Source: Stakelama saccharophila
GTDB taxonomy: Bacteria; Pseudomonadota; Alphaproteobacteria; Sphingomonadales; Sphingomonadaceae
Assembly (NCBI RefSeq): GCF_032229225.1
Contig: NZ_CP135076.1
Span: 434,001 to 498,000, forward strand
Length of the DNA: 64,000 bases
Direction: 5' to 3'
Shown here: in pieces, positions 55,961-64,000 of the stretch
Layout of the letters: every line of letters starts with the position of its first letter
Numbering within the stretch: the first letter of the stretch is position 1
The notes under the pieces: model-generated
What the model was told of the DNA's origin: nothing
Database searches by the model: none
What the model saw: only the letters and a program-made list of their open reading frames with translations
Program-made: the position numbers and the translations under genes

Positions 55961-58035
55961 AGCGCACGCTCCTGTTCGCGCCGTTGCTCGCGCTGGCGGC
56001 GCCGATGCCCGCACTGGCCGGTGCGGCCCCACCCGTCGCAACCCATGAAGCGGCACCGGATGTCCAGTTTTCGCGCCTCTGGCTCGGCTCCGCCTGGTAT
56101 CCCGAACAATGGCCGGAGGAGCGCTGGGCCGACGATCTGCGGCTGATGAAGGGGCACGGCGCGAATGTCGTCCGCATCGGCGAATTCGCGTGGAGCCGGA
56201 TGGAACCGCGCGAGGGCGAATATGACATGTCCTGGCTGGTCCGCGCGGTGCGGCTGGCCGCGAAATACGACATCAAGGTCGTGATCGGCACGCCGACCGA
56301 CACCCCGCCGGCATGGATGAGCCAGAAATATCCCGATATCCTGCGCGTCACCAGCGACGGGGACCGGGTGGGGCATGGCGGGCGCCGGCAATTCTCGATC
56401 TCCAGTCCGCGCTATCGCCAATTCTGCCGCGACATCGTCTCGCGCATGGTGAAGGCGCTGGGGCACGAACCCAACGTCATCGGATGGCAGATCGGCAACG
56501 AATATACCGAGGAAAGCTACGGCCCCGCCGCACGCCAGGCATGGCATGACTGGCTGAAGGCGAAATACGGGACGCTCGATCGGCTGAACGAGGTATGGAC
56601 GACCGCATACTGGTCGCAGACCTATACCGCCTGGGACCAGGTGCCGTTCAACGACGACAAGAACAATCCCGGCCTGATGCTGGACCTGAAGCGGTTCATC
56701 ACCGGCCAGTGGGTCGATTTTCAGAAGAACCAGCTCGACGTGATCCGTGCCGGCGCCGATTCCGATCAGTTCATCACGACCAATCTCGGCGGGCTGGGCT
56801 GGGCCAATCGGTTCGACCGCTATGCCATCAACCGCGACTTGGATTTCGCATCCTGGGACGATTATGTCGGCCAGGGGCATCTGAAACCCTATCGCAACGG
56901 CGCGACGCACGATCTGGTGCGCGGGTGGAAGCGCAAGAATTTCTGGGTGATGGAAACGCAGCCCGGTTTCGTGAACTGGGCGCCGGTCAGCAACATCCTG
57001 CATCCCGGCGAAACCCGCGCCATGGCGTGGCAGGCGGTCGGCCACGGGGCCGATGGCGTGCTCTACTGGCAGTGGCGCAATGCGCTCAACGGGCAGGAGA
57101 CGATGCACGGTTCCGTGATCGGGCCGGGCGGCGAGCCGCTGCCCATCTATGACGAGATCAAGCGGATCGGCGAGGATTTCGCCAAGACGTCCGACGCGCT
57201 CGCCGGGACCGGGCCGGTTTCGCCGGTCGCGATCCTGCAGGACTATGACAGCCGCTGGGCGATCGATTTCCAGAAGCACCACAAGGATTACGACCAGATC
57301 GAGGTGCTGCTCGATTATTATCGGCCGCTGAAGGACGAATTGGGCGCAGTCGACATTGTCGAGGCGGCGGGGCCGCTCGACAAATACAAGCTGGTGGTCG
57401 CACCCGACCTGAACATCATCACCGATGCGATGGCGAAGCACCTGGCCGGTTATGTGCGCGGCGGGGGGCATCTGATCCTGGGGCCGCGCTCGGGACTGAA
57501 GGACGCGTTCAACCGCCTGCACCTCCAGCGGCAACCGGGGCCGCTTGCCGACCTGCTCGGCGGACGCGTCGAACAATTCTACGCCCTCGACGAACCGGTC
57601 GCGGTTGGTGGCGGCGAGGCGAAGATCTGGGCGGAAGACCTGTCGGTAAAGACGCCCGGCGCGAAGGTGCTGCTGCGCTACGGCAAGGCGAATGGCTGGA
57701 TCGACGGCCATCCCGCCGCGATCGAGCGCAAGGTGGGCAAGGGCTCGATCACCTATGTCGGCGCGCTGATCGACGACACGCTGATGGCGTCGCTGATGGG
57801 CAAGGCGATGGACGAGGCCGGGGTGCGGCCCGATTTCGCGGTGCCCGACGATGTCGAACTGATGACCCGCCGGGGCGAGGGGCGGCGCATCGTCATCCTG
57901 ATCAATCATGGACGGGACGCGCGCAGCGTCTCCCTGCCCGCGTCGATGCGCGACCTGCTGAACGGCGGCGATGTTTCGGCGGTGCAACTGGAGCCGGAGG
58001 GCGTCGCCGTCCTCGAACGGCCGGAGGGGAAATGA
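55957..58035 (+). CDS. Exported GH42 beta-galactosidase (second copy)
   Basis: 692 residues; the ATG overlaps the SDR stop (ATGA). Signal peptide KRTLLFAPLLALAAPMPALA. GH42 barrel from LGSAWYPEQWPEERW, acid/base Glu182 in WQIGNEYTEES, nucleophile Glu333 in FWVMETQPGF, then the trimerisation and C-terminal domains as in the copy at 18117. The two copies share domain order and motifs but differ enough in loops (for example QKNQLDVIRAGADSD) to suggest different linkages. Followed by the overlapping GH29 gene. Confidence 0.93.
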   Translation: MKRTLLFAPLLALAAPMPALAGAAPPVATHEAAPDVQFSRLWLGSAWYPEQWPEERWADDLRLMKGHGANVVRIGEFAWSRMEPREGEYDMSWLVRAVRLAAKYDIKVVIGTPTDTPPAWMSQKYPDILRVTSDGDRVGHGGRRQFSISSPRYRQFCRDIVSRMVKALGHEPNVIGWQIGNEYTEESYGPAARQAWHDWLKAKYGTLDRLNEVWTTAYWSQTYTAWDQVPFNDDKNNPGLMLDLKRFITGQWVDFQKNQLDVIRAGADSDQFITTNLGGLGWANRFDRYAINRDLDFASWDDYVGQGHLKPYRNGATHDLVRGWKRKNFWVMETQPGFVNWAPVSNILHPGETRAMAWQAVGHGADGVLYWQWRNALNGQETMHGSVIGPGGEPLPIYDEIKRIGEDFAKTSDALAGTGPVSPVAILQDYDSRWAIDFQKHHKDYDQIEVLLDYYRPLKDELGAVDIVEAAGPLDKYKLVVAPDLNIITDAMAKHLAGYVRGGGHLILGPRSGLKDAFNRLHLQRQPGPLADLLGGRVEQFYALDEPVAVGGGEAKIWAEDLSVKTPGAKVLLRYGKANGWIDGHPAAIERKVGKGSITYVGALIDDTLMASLMGKAMDEAGVRPDFAVPDDVELMTRRGEGRRIVILINHGRDARSVSLPASMRDLLNGGDVSAVQLEPEGVAVLERPEGK

Positions 58036-59630
58036 CAATGAAGCTCAAAATGGTTCTGCTCGCCGCGCTGGCGGGCCCGGTCTGCATGCCTGCTCTGGCG
58101 CAGGACGCGGCCGAGAAATACCCGATGGACTTTCAGGCGGCCCCCGTAGAACGACAACTCGACCAGGTGGAGCGCGGCATCGAAAGCGGCCCGTACAAGG
58201 CCGACTGGCACGCGCTCAAGGCATTCCAGGTTCCCGAATGGTTCCGCGACGCGAAGTTCGGCATCTTCATCCATTGGGGCGTGTACTCGGTCCCCGCCTT
58301 CGCGAACGAATGGTATTCACGCAACATGTATGAGCCGCACAACGCGGCCTATACCTATCACCGCAACGTCTACGGCCCGCAGTCCGAATTCGGGTACAAG
58401 GATTTCATCCCGAAGTTCACCGCGGAAAAGTTCGACGCCGCACGCTGGATTTCGCTGTTCCAGCAGGCAGGCGCCAAATATGTCATCCCCGTCGCCGAAC
58501 ATTGCGACGGCTTCGCCATGTACGACAGCGACATGACGCGCTGGGACGTCACCGAGATGGGGCCGAAGCGCGACACTGCCGGCGAACTGATGCGCGCGGC
58601 GCGAAAGGCGGGCATGCATTTCGGGTTGTCGTCCCACCGGGCGGAGCATTGGTGGTGGTACGGCGTCGGGCGCGGCTATGACAGCGACGTCAACGATCCG
58701 CGCTATGCCGGCCTCTACGGCCCGGCGGCGCCGCGAGCGCTTCCAGCCGATCCGAAGGGCAGCGTTCCCGATCCCAGCCACCTGGAAAACTGGTTCCCGC
58801 CGGACCAGCAATTCCTAGACGACTGGCTGGCGCGCACGACAGAGATCGTCGACAAGTACAAGCCGGAGATGATCTATCTCGACTGGTGGACGAGCGCTCC
58901 GGCTTTCGAACCGGACATGCGAAAGTTCGCCGCTTATTATTATAACAGCGCGAAGAAGAACGGCTATCGCCCCGCCATCGCCTATAAGGGGGATCAATTC
59001 GAAAGCGGCACCGCGCTGTTCGATATCGAGCGGGGCAAGCTCGACACGCTGCGACTCGAGCCGTGGCAGACCGATACCTCGGTTTCGATCCATAGCTGGG
59101 GCTATGCCCAGGACGATGAATATCGCACCGCCAGGTCGCTGACCCAGGATCTGGTCGATGTCGTGTCCAAGAACGGCAACCTGCTGCTCAATATCGGGCC
59201 GAAGGCCGACGGCACCATCCCGGCGGACATCCGTGACGTGCTGCTGGGCATGGGCGCATGGCTGAAGGTCAATGGCGAGGCCATTTACGGCTCGCGCCCG
59301 TGGAAATATTTCGGCGAAGGGCCGACCACGAGCGAAACCGGACAGAAGAGCGAAAATCCCAACAAGAGCTGGACACCCGCCGACATCCGCTTCACCACCA
59401 GAGGCGACACGCTCTACGCCATCGGCATGGAGCGCCCGGCGAACGGCAATGCGCTCATCAAGACGCTATATGCCGGATCGCCTTATCTGACGAAGCCGAT
59501 CGCCAGCGTCGAATTGCTGGGCGGCGGCGCGCTCAAATGGAAACAGACCGGCAAGGGCCTGGAAGTGGCGCTGCCGGACGGAGCGGGCGTCGACATGCCC
59601 TACACGCTGCGCATCAGGTTCAAGGGGTGA
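58032..59630 (+). CDS. Exported GH29 alpha-L-fucosidase
   Basis: 532 residues, ATG overlapping the GH42 stop. Signal peptide KMVLLAALAGPVCMPALA. The GH29 barrel has FGIFIHWGVYSVPAFANEWY, AKYVIPVAEHCDGFAMYDS and the nucleophile Asp284 in IYLDWWTSAP, then a lectin-like C-terminal domain (SWTPADIRFTTRGDTLYAIG). It releases terminal alpha-L-fucose. Neighbouring SDR genes and LldD would feed fucose, after oxidation and dehydration, to pyruvate and lactate. Confidence 0.93.
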   Translation: MTMKLKMVLLAALAGPVCMPALAQDAAEKYPMDFQAAPVERQLDQVERGIESGPYKADWHALKAFQVPEWFRDAKFGIFIHWGVYSVPAFANEWYSRNMYEPHNAAYTYHRNVYGPQSEFGYKDFIPKFTAEKFDAARWISLFQQAGAKYVIPVAEHCDGFAMYDSDMTRWDVTEMGPKRDTAGELMRAARKAGMHFGLSSHRAEHWWWYGVGRGYDSDVNDPRYAGLYGPAAPRALPADPKGSVPDPSHLENWFPPDQQFLDDWLARTTEIVDKYKPEMIYLDWWTSAPAFEPDMRKFAAYYYNSAKKNGYRPAIAYKGDQFESGTALFDIERGKLDTLRLEPWQTDTSVSIHSWGYAQDDEYRTARSLTQDLVDVVSKNGNLLLNIGPKADGTIPADIRDVLLGMGAWLKVNGEAIYGSRPWKYFGEGPTTSETGQKSENPNKSWTPADIRFTTRGDTLYAIGMERPANGNALIKTLYAGSPYLTKPIASVELLGGGALKWKQTGKGLEVALPDGAGVDMPYTLRIRFKG

Positions 59631-59640
59631 GGATTCGAAA

Positions 59641-60411
59641 GTGACCGGATTGCTGGAAGGAAAGCGGGTCTGCGTGACCGGTGCATCGGCGGGTATCGGC
59701 CGGGCCGTGGCGATCGGCTGCGCCCGGCACGGCGCCGATGTCGCGGTCAATTTCGGCAGCGACCGGCAGGGCGCCGATTCGGCCGTGGCGGAGATAGAGG
59801 CGCTTGGCCGCAAGGGCGTCGCCATTCAGGGCGATGTCGCCGAACCGGAAAGCGCAACGCGCTTCATTGACGGCGCGGTGGCGGAACTGGGCGGCGTCGA
59901 CATATTCGTCAACAATGCCGGCATCTGCCCCTTCCACTCGTTCCTCGATATGCCGACCGAAGTGTTCGAGCGCACCATGCGCGTCAATATGCACGGCGCC
60001 TATTTCATGGTGCAGGCGGCGGCGAACCAGATGGTGAAGCAGGGCGACGGCGGGTCGATCATCGCCATGTCCTCGATCTCCGCGCTGGTCGGCGGGGAAT
60101 TCCAGACGCACTATACGCCGACCAAGGCGGGCGTGCTGTCGCTGATGCAGTCGACCGCCGTCGCGCTGGGCAAGCACGGCATCCGCTGCAACGCGCTGCT
60201 GCCGGGCACGATCCTGACCGATATCAACAAGGACGATCTCGCCGACGGGGAGAAGCGCGAATATATGGAGCGCCGCGTGCCGCTCGGCCGACTGGGCCGG
60301 CCGGAGGACATGGTGGGTCCGACGGTCTTCCTCGCCTCCGACGAACTGGCCGGCTATGTCACCGGCGCCGCGTTGCTCGTCGACGGCGGCATGTTCGTGA
60401 ACCTGCAATAA
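59641..60411 (+). CDS. lra1: L-rhamnose 1-dehydrogenase (SDR family)
   Basis: 256 residues, GTG start ten bases after the fucosidase stop. SDR motifs [23 protein letters not shown] and the catalytic region [20 protein letters not shown]. From memory the wording, including [18 protein letters not shown] and the C-terminal [12 protein letters not shown], is that of known L-rhamnose dehydrogenases, for example the yeast RHA1 enzyme. It oxidises L-rhamnose to L-rhamnono-lactone with NAD(P). This supplies the first step missing from the rhamnose operon at 30.7-38.8 kb, 21 kb away. Confidence 0.85.
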   Translation: MTGLLEGKRVCVTGASAGIGRAVAIGCARHGADVAVNFGSDRQGADSAVAEIEALGRKGVAIQGDVAEPESATRFIDGAVAELGGVDIFVNNAGICPFHSFLDMPTEVFERTMRVNMHGAYFMVQAAANQMVKQGDGGSIIAMSSISALVGGEFQTHYTPTKAGVLSLMQSTAVALGKHGIRCNALLPGTILTDINKDDLADGEKREYMERRVPLGRLGRPEDMVGPTVFLASDELAGYVTGAALLVDGGMFVNLQ

Positions 60412-61553
60412 TGGCGAAGGCAGCTTCCGCGCTCGATTACCGCGAACTGGCGCGGCGGCGCCTGCCGCACTTCCTGTTCGAATATATCGACGGCGGTTCC
60501 TATGCCGAGGTCACGCTGAAGCGCAACGTCGCCGACCTCGAACGCGTCGCGCTGCGCCAACGGGTGCTGAACGATGTTTCCTCGCTCGACCTGTCGACCG
60601 AGTTGTTCGGGCAGAAGCTGGCGCTGCCCATTGCACTGGCACCGGTGGGCCTTGCCGGCATGAACGCCCGGCGCGGCGAGGTACAGGCGGCGCGCGCGGC
60701 GGAGAAGGCGGGCATTCCCTTTTGCCTCTCGACCGTTTCCGCCTGTCCCCTGGACGAAGTCGCCCAGGGGACAACCAAACCCTTCTGGTTCCAGCTCTAT
60801 ATGATTCGCGACCGCGGTTTCATGCGCGAGCTTCTGGCGAAGGCACGCGGACTCGGCTGCAACGCGCTGGTTTTCACGGTTGACATGCCGGTGCCGGGGA
60901 CGCGCTATCGTGATTATCGTTCGGGGCTGGCCGGCGCGTCGGGCATGACGGGCGGGCTGCGCCGGTTCGCCCAAGCGCTGACGAAGCCGCAATGGGCATG
61001 GAATGTCGGCATCCGTGGCCGGCCCCACGAACTGGGCAACGTCGCGCCCGTTCTGGGCAAGGATACGGGGCTGGAAGATTTCTTCGCCTGGATGCGAGAC
61101 AATTTCGACCCTTCGATCAACTGGAGCGATCTAGAATTCATCCGGTCCGAATGGCACGGGCCGCTGCTCATCAAGGGCATCCTTGATGCAGAGGACGCGC
61201 GCGAGGTGGTGAAGCTGGGCGCCGACGGGATCATCGTGTCGAACCATGGCGGGCGCCAGCTCGACGGCGTGCCTTCCACGGCGAGCGCGCTCCCGGCGAT
61301 TGCGGACGCAGTCGGCGACGATCTGATGGTAATGGCCGATGGCGGTATCCGCTCGGGTCTCGACGTGGTCCGGATGCTGGCGCTGGGCGCAAAATCGGTG
61401 ATGCTGGGCCGTGCCTGGGTCTATGCGCTTGCCGCGCGGGGCGAGGCGGGAGTCGCCCACGTCCTGCAGCTTATGGAAGCGGAAATGCGCGTCGCGATGG
61501 CGCTGACTTCCAGGACGAGCATCGCGCAGATCGACCGTTCGATGCTCGTTTGA
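60411..61553 (+). CDS. lldD: L-lactate dehydrogenase (FMN, quinone/cytochrome-linked)
   Basis: 380 residues of the FMN 2-hydroxy-acid dehydrogenase family: [65 protein letters not shown] and the active-site [12 protein letters not shown] with His279. Length and motifs fit LldD, which oxidises L-lactate to pyruvate at the inner membrane. The ATG overlaps the rhamnose dehydrogenase stop (TAATG). L-lactate is the product of the LRA6 reaction, so this gene closes both deoxyhexose routes. The 121 bases after it hold no recognisable gene. Confidence 0.92.
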   Translation: MAKAASALDYRELARRRLPHFLFEYIDGGSYAEVTLKRNVADLERVALRQRVLNDVSSLDLSTELFGQKLALPIALAPVGLAGMNARRGEVQAARAAEKAGIPFCLSTVSACPLDEVAQGTTKPFWFQLYMIRDRGFMRELLAKARGLGCNALVFTVDMPVPGTRYRDYRSGLAGASGMTGGLRRFAQALTKPQWAWNVGIRGRPHELGNVAPVLGKDTGLEDFFAWMRDNFDPSINWSDLEFIRSEWHGPLLIKGILDAEDAREVVKLGADGIIVSNHGGRQLDGVPSTASALPAIADAVGDDLMVMADGGIRSGLDVVRMLALGAKSVMLGRAWVYALAARGEAGVAHVLQLMEAEMRVAMALTSRTSIAQIDRSMLV

Positions 61554-61674
61554 CGATCCGGCGCCCCGGCCCGGTGCCGATCCTCCGGGTTTGCCGCATC
61601 GCAGACACGTCGCCGCCCGTGCCAGAGCGTGCGACCATGGTCGACCGCCGGTAGCCGCGGGTAGCCGCCCGGTT

Positions 61675-63756
61675 CTACAGATGCGCGTCGAACCAGGCGA
61701 GGACGCGGCGCTGAACATCCTTCTGGTGCGCCGGTTCGTGCAGCCAATGCGGCTCGCCGGGATAGGTCACCATCTCAGCCTCCTTGCCCAGCATTTTCAG
61801 CCCGCGATAGAATTCCAGGCCCAGTGTAGGCGGCACGCGCGCATCCGCGCCGCCGTGCAGGACCAGCACCGGTGTCTCAATGTCTTCGTTCAGCATCCGG
61901 GCCGGCGAGCTTCGGTCGTAATCGGCCATGTGCGTCGTCACGTCGCCATAATAGCCGAGCGGGAAGTCGGGCGTGTCGGTGATCCGCGCGAACGGCACCA
62001 GGTCGACCGGCCCGGCGCCGACGACTGCCGCCTTGAAGCGGTTGCCATGGGTGACGGCCCAGGCCGACAGGAAGCCGCCATAGCTCCAGCCGCCGATGCC
62101 GAGCCGGTCGGGATCGGCGATCTTTTGATCGACCAGGTAATCGAGCCCGTCCATCACGTCCTGATAGTCCATGCCGCCCCAGTCGTTGCCGACGGCGCGG
62201 GCGAAGTCGACGCCCTGCCCGTCCGAACCGCGCGGATTGGGCAGAAACACCACATAGCCGTGGCTCGCCAGCATCTGCGCCCATTCGTGCCAGCTTCCCA
62301 GCCAGCCGGCCCACCACGCCCATTCCGGGCCGCCGTGGATCTGCACCACCGTCCTGGTCGGCGAGCCCGGCGTATAGCCCGGCGGCGTCACCAGCACGCC
62401 GTAGATGGTCTTGCCGTCCTTGTGGTTTCTCCAGTGGATTTGCCGGACCTTGCCGAGTTTCCAGTCGGCGACTTGGCGGTTGAGACGGGTGATCGGCCGC
62501 GCCTTGCCATGGTCGATCGCCCAGACATCGGTCGGCCGCGCCGGACTGGAAAGCTGGGCGACCATGGTGTCGCCGTCGGCGTCGATGTCGAAATCCGAGG
62601 ATTCGCCATCCAGCGCCGTGATCGTCGCGACGGCGCCCGTGGCCGGGTCGATGCGCACGACCTTGGACCGCGTCTTCTCGAAGGACAGGGCGAGCAGGGA
62701 GTCGCCGCCCGCCGACCAGCGCAGCTTGGTGAGCAGGCCGGGATGATCGTCCGCGAGTTTCGTCAGCGTGTCCGATGCGAGATCATAGACCCGTGGCGCC
62801 AGGCTGATGAAGCCCGGCAACAGGATCGCCTCGCCCGCGATCCGCTTGCCGTCCGGGGACCAAAACGGGCCTTCGGCCGCATGCTCCAGGATCGTCTTGC
62901 CGACTTTGCCCGTGGCGGGATCGAACAGGACGATACGGCTGTGATAGAAATAGGCATTGATGTCGGGCCTGTCGTTCACGCGCAGCGCCATGCGCCTGCC
63001 GTCCGGCGACCAGTCCACCGCGCTGACATTCAGCCCGGCGGGTGACACGCGCCGCGCGCTACGCTTCGCCAGATCGTAAATCCACAGGCGGTTGAAATGA
63101 CGCGAATGATCGCGCTCGATCCAATCCTCGCCGCGTGCCCTGGCCTGTTTCTCTTCCGGTGCCTGCGGATCGGTGCTGAGAAAGGCGATATGCTTGCCGT
63201 CGGGCGACCAGACAATGTCCGTGACATCGGCCGACATGGCCGTGAGCGGGACCGCCCCGCCGCCATTCGCCGGCATCAGCCATAGCTGTTTCGATCCGTC
63301 CTGCTCGCCGGACGACGATTTGCCCGGCGGCGTGCCCGCGACCGGCGGACCGGGGGCATCTGTCGTCTCCGTGATAAAGGATATGCCGCTCTCGCCGCCG
63401 CCGAGCAGCGGGTTGTCGCGGTTCGAGAGAAAGGCGATCCACCTGCCGTCGGGCGACCAGCGCGGCGTGTTGTCGATGCCGGCCGAGACGATGAAGGGCC
63501 GGGCGTCGCTGCTGCCGTCGCTGGGCACCGCCCAGATATTCTGGTGCGGCGGGGAAAAGGTCGCCATCTGCCGCTGAACGGTAAACAGCACCGTGTCGCC
63601 GTCCGGCGACAGCGCGACATCGCGCATGTCGTCCAGCTTCATAATATCCGACGGCGCGATCGCGCCGCCCTCGTTCGCCGGTTGCGCGGTGGCTGCCGGC
63701 GATGCGAGGGCGAGGAGGACGGCGAGGCCCAGGCGGGGAATGATGCCGGTCGTCAT
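61675..63756 (-). CDS. Exported S9-family prolyl oligopeptidase-type peptidase
   Basis: 693 residues with a signal peptide (RLGLAVLLALASPAATA). A seven-bladed beta-propeller has repeated SPDG turns, for example RWSPDGRWIAFLSNR and VWSPDGKHIAFLS. The alpha/beta-hydrolase domain has nucleophile GGWSYGGF, acid HGGADARVP and His in GEPHWLH. Family members cleave small peptides, including after Pro or acylated residues, in the periplasm. It lies head-to-tail with a TonB receptor gene and probably belongs to a different transport unit than the glycan locus. Confidence 0.88.
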   Translation of the reverse strand: MTTGIIPRLGLAVLLALASPAATAQPANEGGAIAPSDIMKLDDMRDVALSPDGDTVLFTVQRQMATFSPPHQNIWAVPSDGSSDARPFIVSAGIDNTPRWSPDGRWIAFLSNRDNPLLGGGESGISFITETTDAPGPPVAGTPPGKSSSGEQDGSKQLWLMPANGGGAVPLTAMSADVTDIVWSPDGKHIAFLSTDPQAPEEKQARARGEDWIERDHSRHFNRLWIYDLAKRSARRVSPAGLNVSAVDWSPDGRRMALRVNDRPDINAYFYHSRIVLFDPATGKVGKTILEHAAEGPFWSPDGKRIAGEAILLPGFISLAPRVYDLASDTLTKLADDHPGLLTKLRWSAGGDSLLALSFEKTRSKVVRIDPATGAVATITALDGESSDFDIDADGDTMVAQLSSPARPTDVWAIDHGKARPITRLNRQVADWKLGKVRQIHWRNHKDGKTIYGVLVTPPGYTPGSPTRTVVQIHGGPEWAWWAGWLGSWHEWAQMLASHGYVVFLPNPRGSDGQGVDFARAVGNDWGGMDYQDVMDGLDYLVDQKIADPDRLGIGGWSYGGFLSAWAVTHGNRFKAAVVGAGPVDLVPFARITDTPDFPLGYYGDVTTHMADYDRSSPARMLNEDIETPVLVLHGGADARVPPTLGLEFYRGLKMLGKEAEMVTYPGEPHWLHEPAHQKDVQRRVLAWFDAHL

Positions 63757-63768
63757 GTCGTCCTCCGC

Positions 63769-64000
63769 TTACAGATGCCAGTCGATGCGTAATCCATAGG
63801 TGCGTGGCCGTATGATCGATCCGGCCGGCGTCGCCTGCGAGGTGAAGGGCGCGTTGAGGATGCCGTATTCGTCGAAGACATTCTCGACATAGCCCATCAG
63901 GCGGAACCGGTCCGTCAGGTCGATGGAGGCGCGCAGGTCGAACACGTTGAAACCGCCGCGCATGTTGGGATTGCCGAACGCGACCGGCGCCTTCGACAGA
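63769..64000 (-). CDS. TonB-dependent receptor, C-terminal end only
   Basis: The last 76 codons of a receptor running in from beyond the window. Visible barrel strands are PNMRGGFNVFDLRASIDL, RFRLMGYVENVFDEYG and the terminal RTYGLRIDWHL, with a final aromatic-plus-hydrophobic end as in outer-membrane barrels. It precedes the S9 peptidase by 12 bases, a common sphingomonad receptor-peptidase pairing. The ligand is unknown. Confidence 0.85.
   Translation of the reverse strand, partial: LSKAPVAFGNPNMRGGFNVFDLRASIDLTDRFRLMGYVENVFDEYGILNAPFTSQATPAGSIIRPRTYGLRIDWHL

Overview
The window is GC-rich, densely packed alphaproteobacterial DNA, most likely from a sphingomonad. Reasons: one complete TonB-dependent receptor of the Caulobacter/Sphingomonas type plus the end of a second, no SusD partner, Tat-exported glycosidases, and a non-phosphorylative L-rhamnose route of the kind described in Sphingomonas. 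Taxonomy is inferred from gene content only. No rRNA, tRNA, CRISPR array, transposase or integrase was recognised.

Layout. (1) 1-3.2 kb, minus strand: a thiamine-diphosphate enzyme of the pyruvate oxidase type and an FMN 2-hydroxy-acid oxidase. (2) 3.3-11.2 kb, plus strand: a cassette of flippase, sugar/alcohol nucleotidyltransferase, TagB/TagF-like phosphotransferase, CDP-alcohol phosphatidyltransferase, DUF2141 protein, diacylglycerol kinase, a nucleotidyltransferase-like protein and a MobA-like nucleotidyltransferase. It looks like a route to an unusual phospholipid or phosphoglycan. (3) 11.2-11.8 kb: a fluoride riboswitch with crcB, then a decayed fragment of an IlvD/Edd sugar-acid dehydratase. 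(4) 11.9-61.6 kb: one large carbohydrate-utilisation locus. (5) 61.7-64 kb, minus strand: an S9 peptidase and the C-terminus of a second TonB-dependent receptor.

The locus starts with a TonB receptor and an FCD-type GntR regulator. Its hydrolases are two GH42 beta-galactosidases, a GH127-type beta-L-arabinofuranosidase, GH78 and GH106 alpha-L-rhamnosidases, a GH29 alpha-L-fucosidase, an unassigned clan GH-A enzyme, a beta-propeller glycosidase-like lipoprotein and an SGNH esterase. This set fits a complex rhamnose-, galactose-, fucose- and arabinose-bearing plant glycan; rhamnogalacturonan I or II is the best guess. L-rhamnose would enter by RhaT and pass through L-rhamnose dehydrogenase, lactonase, L-rhamnonate dehydratase, 2-keto-3-deoxy-rhamnonate dehydrogenase and diketo hydrolase to pyruvate and L-lactate, with LldD oxidising the lactate. 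L-fucose probably converges through a second SDR.

Two modules are less expected. A RuBisCO-like protein with its kinase (DUF1537) sits beside an MFS carrier, an Asp/Glu-racemase-family protein and a complete glycolate oxidase (glcDEF). This matches the known apionate route in which a RuBisCO-like transcarboxylase/hydrolase releases 3-phosphoglycerate and glycolate, and D-apiose is a rhamnogalacturonan-II sugar. Separately, two family III CoA-transferases, a MaoC hydratase and two solute-binding-protein-like proteins without signal peptides are interleaved with an Rbs-type ABC transporter; their substrate is unknown to me.

In this GC-rich DNA an AT-rich palindrome-like site occurs in each major divergent promoter region of the locus and before the TonB receptor. 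An 18-base version is identical at 20231 and 26733. It is the likely operator of the GntR regulator and ties the whole locus into one regulon.
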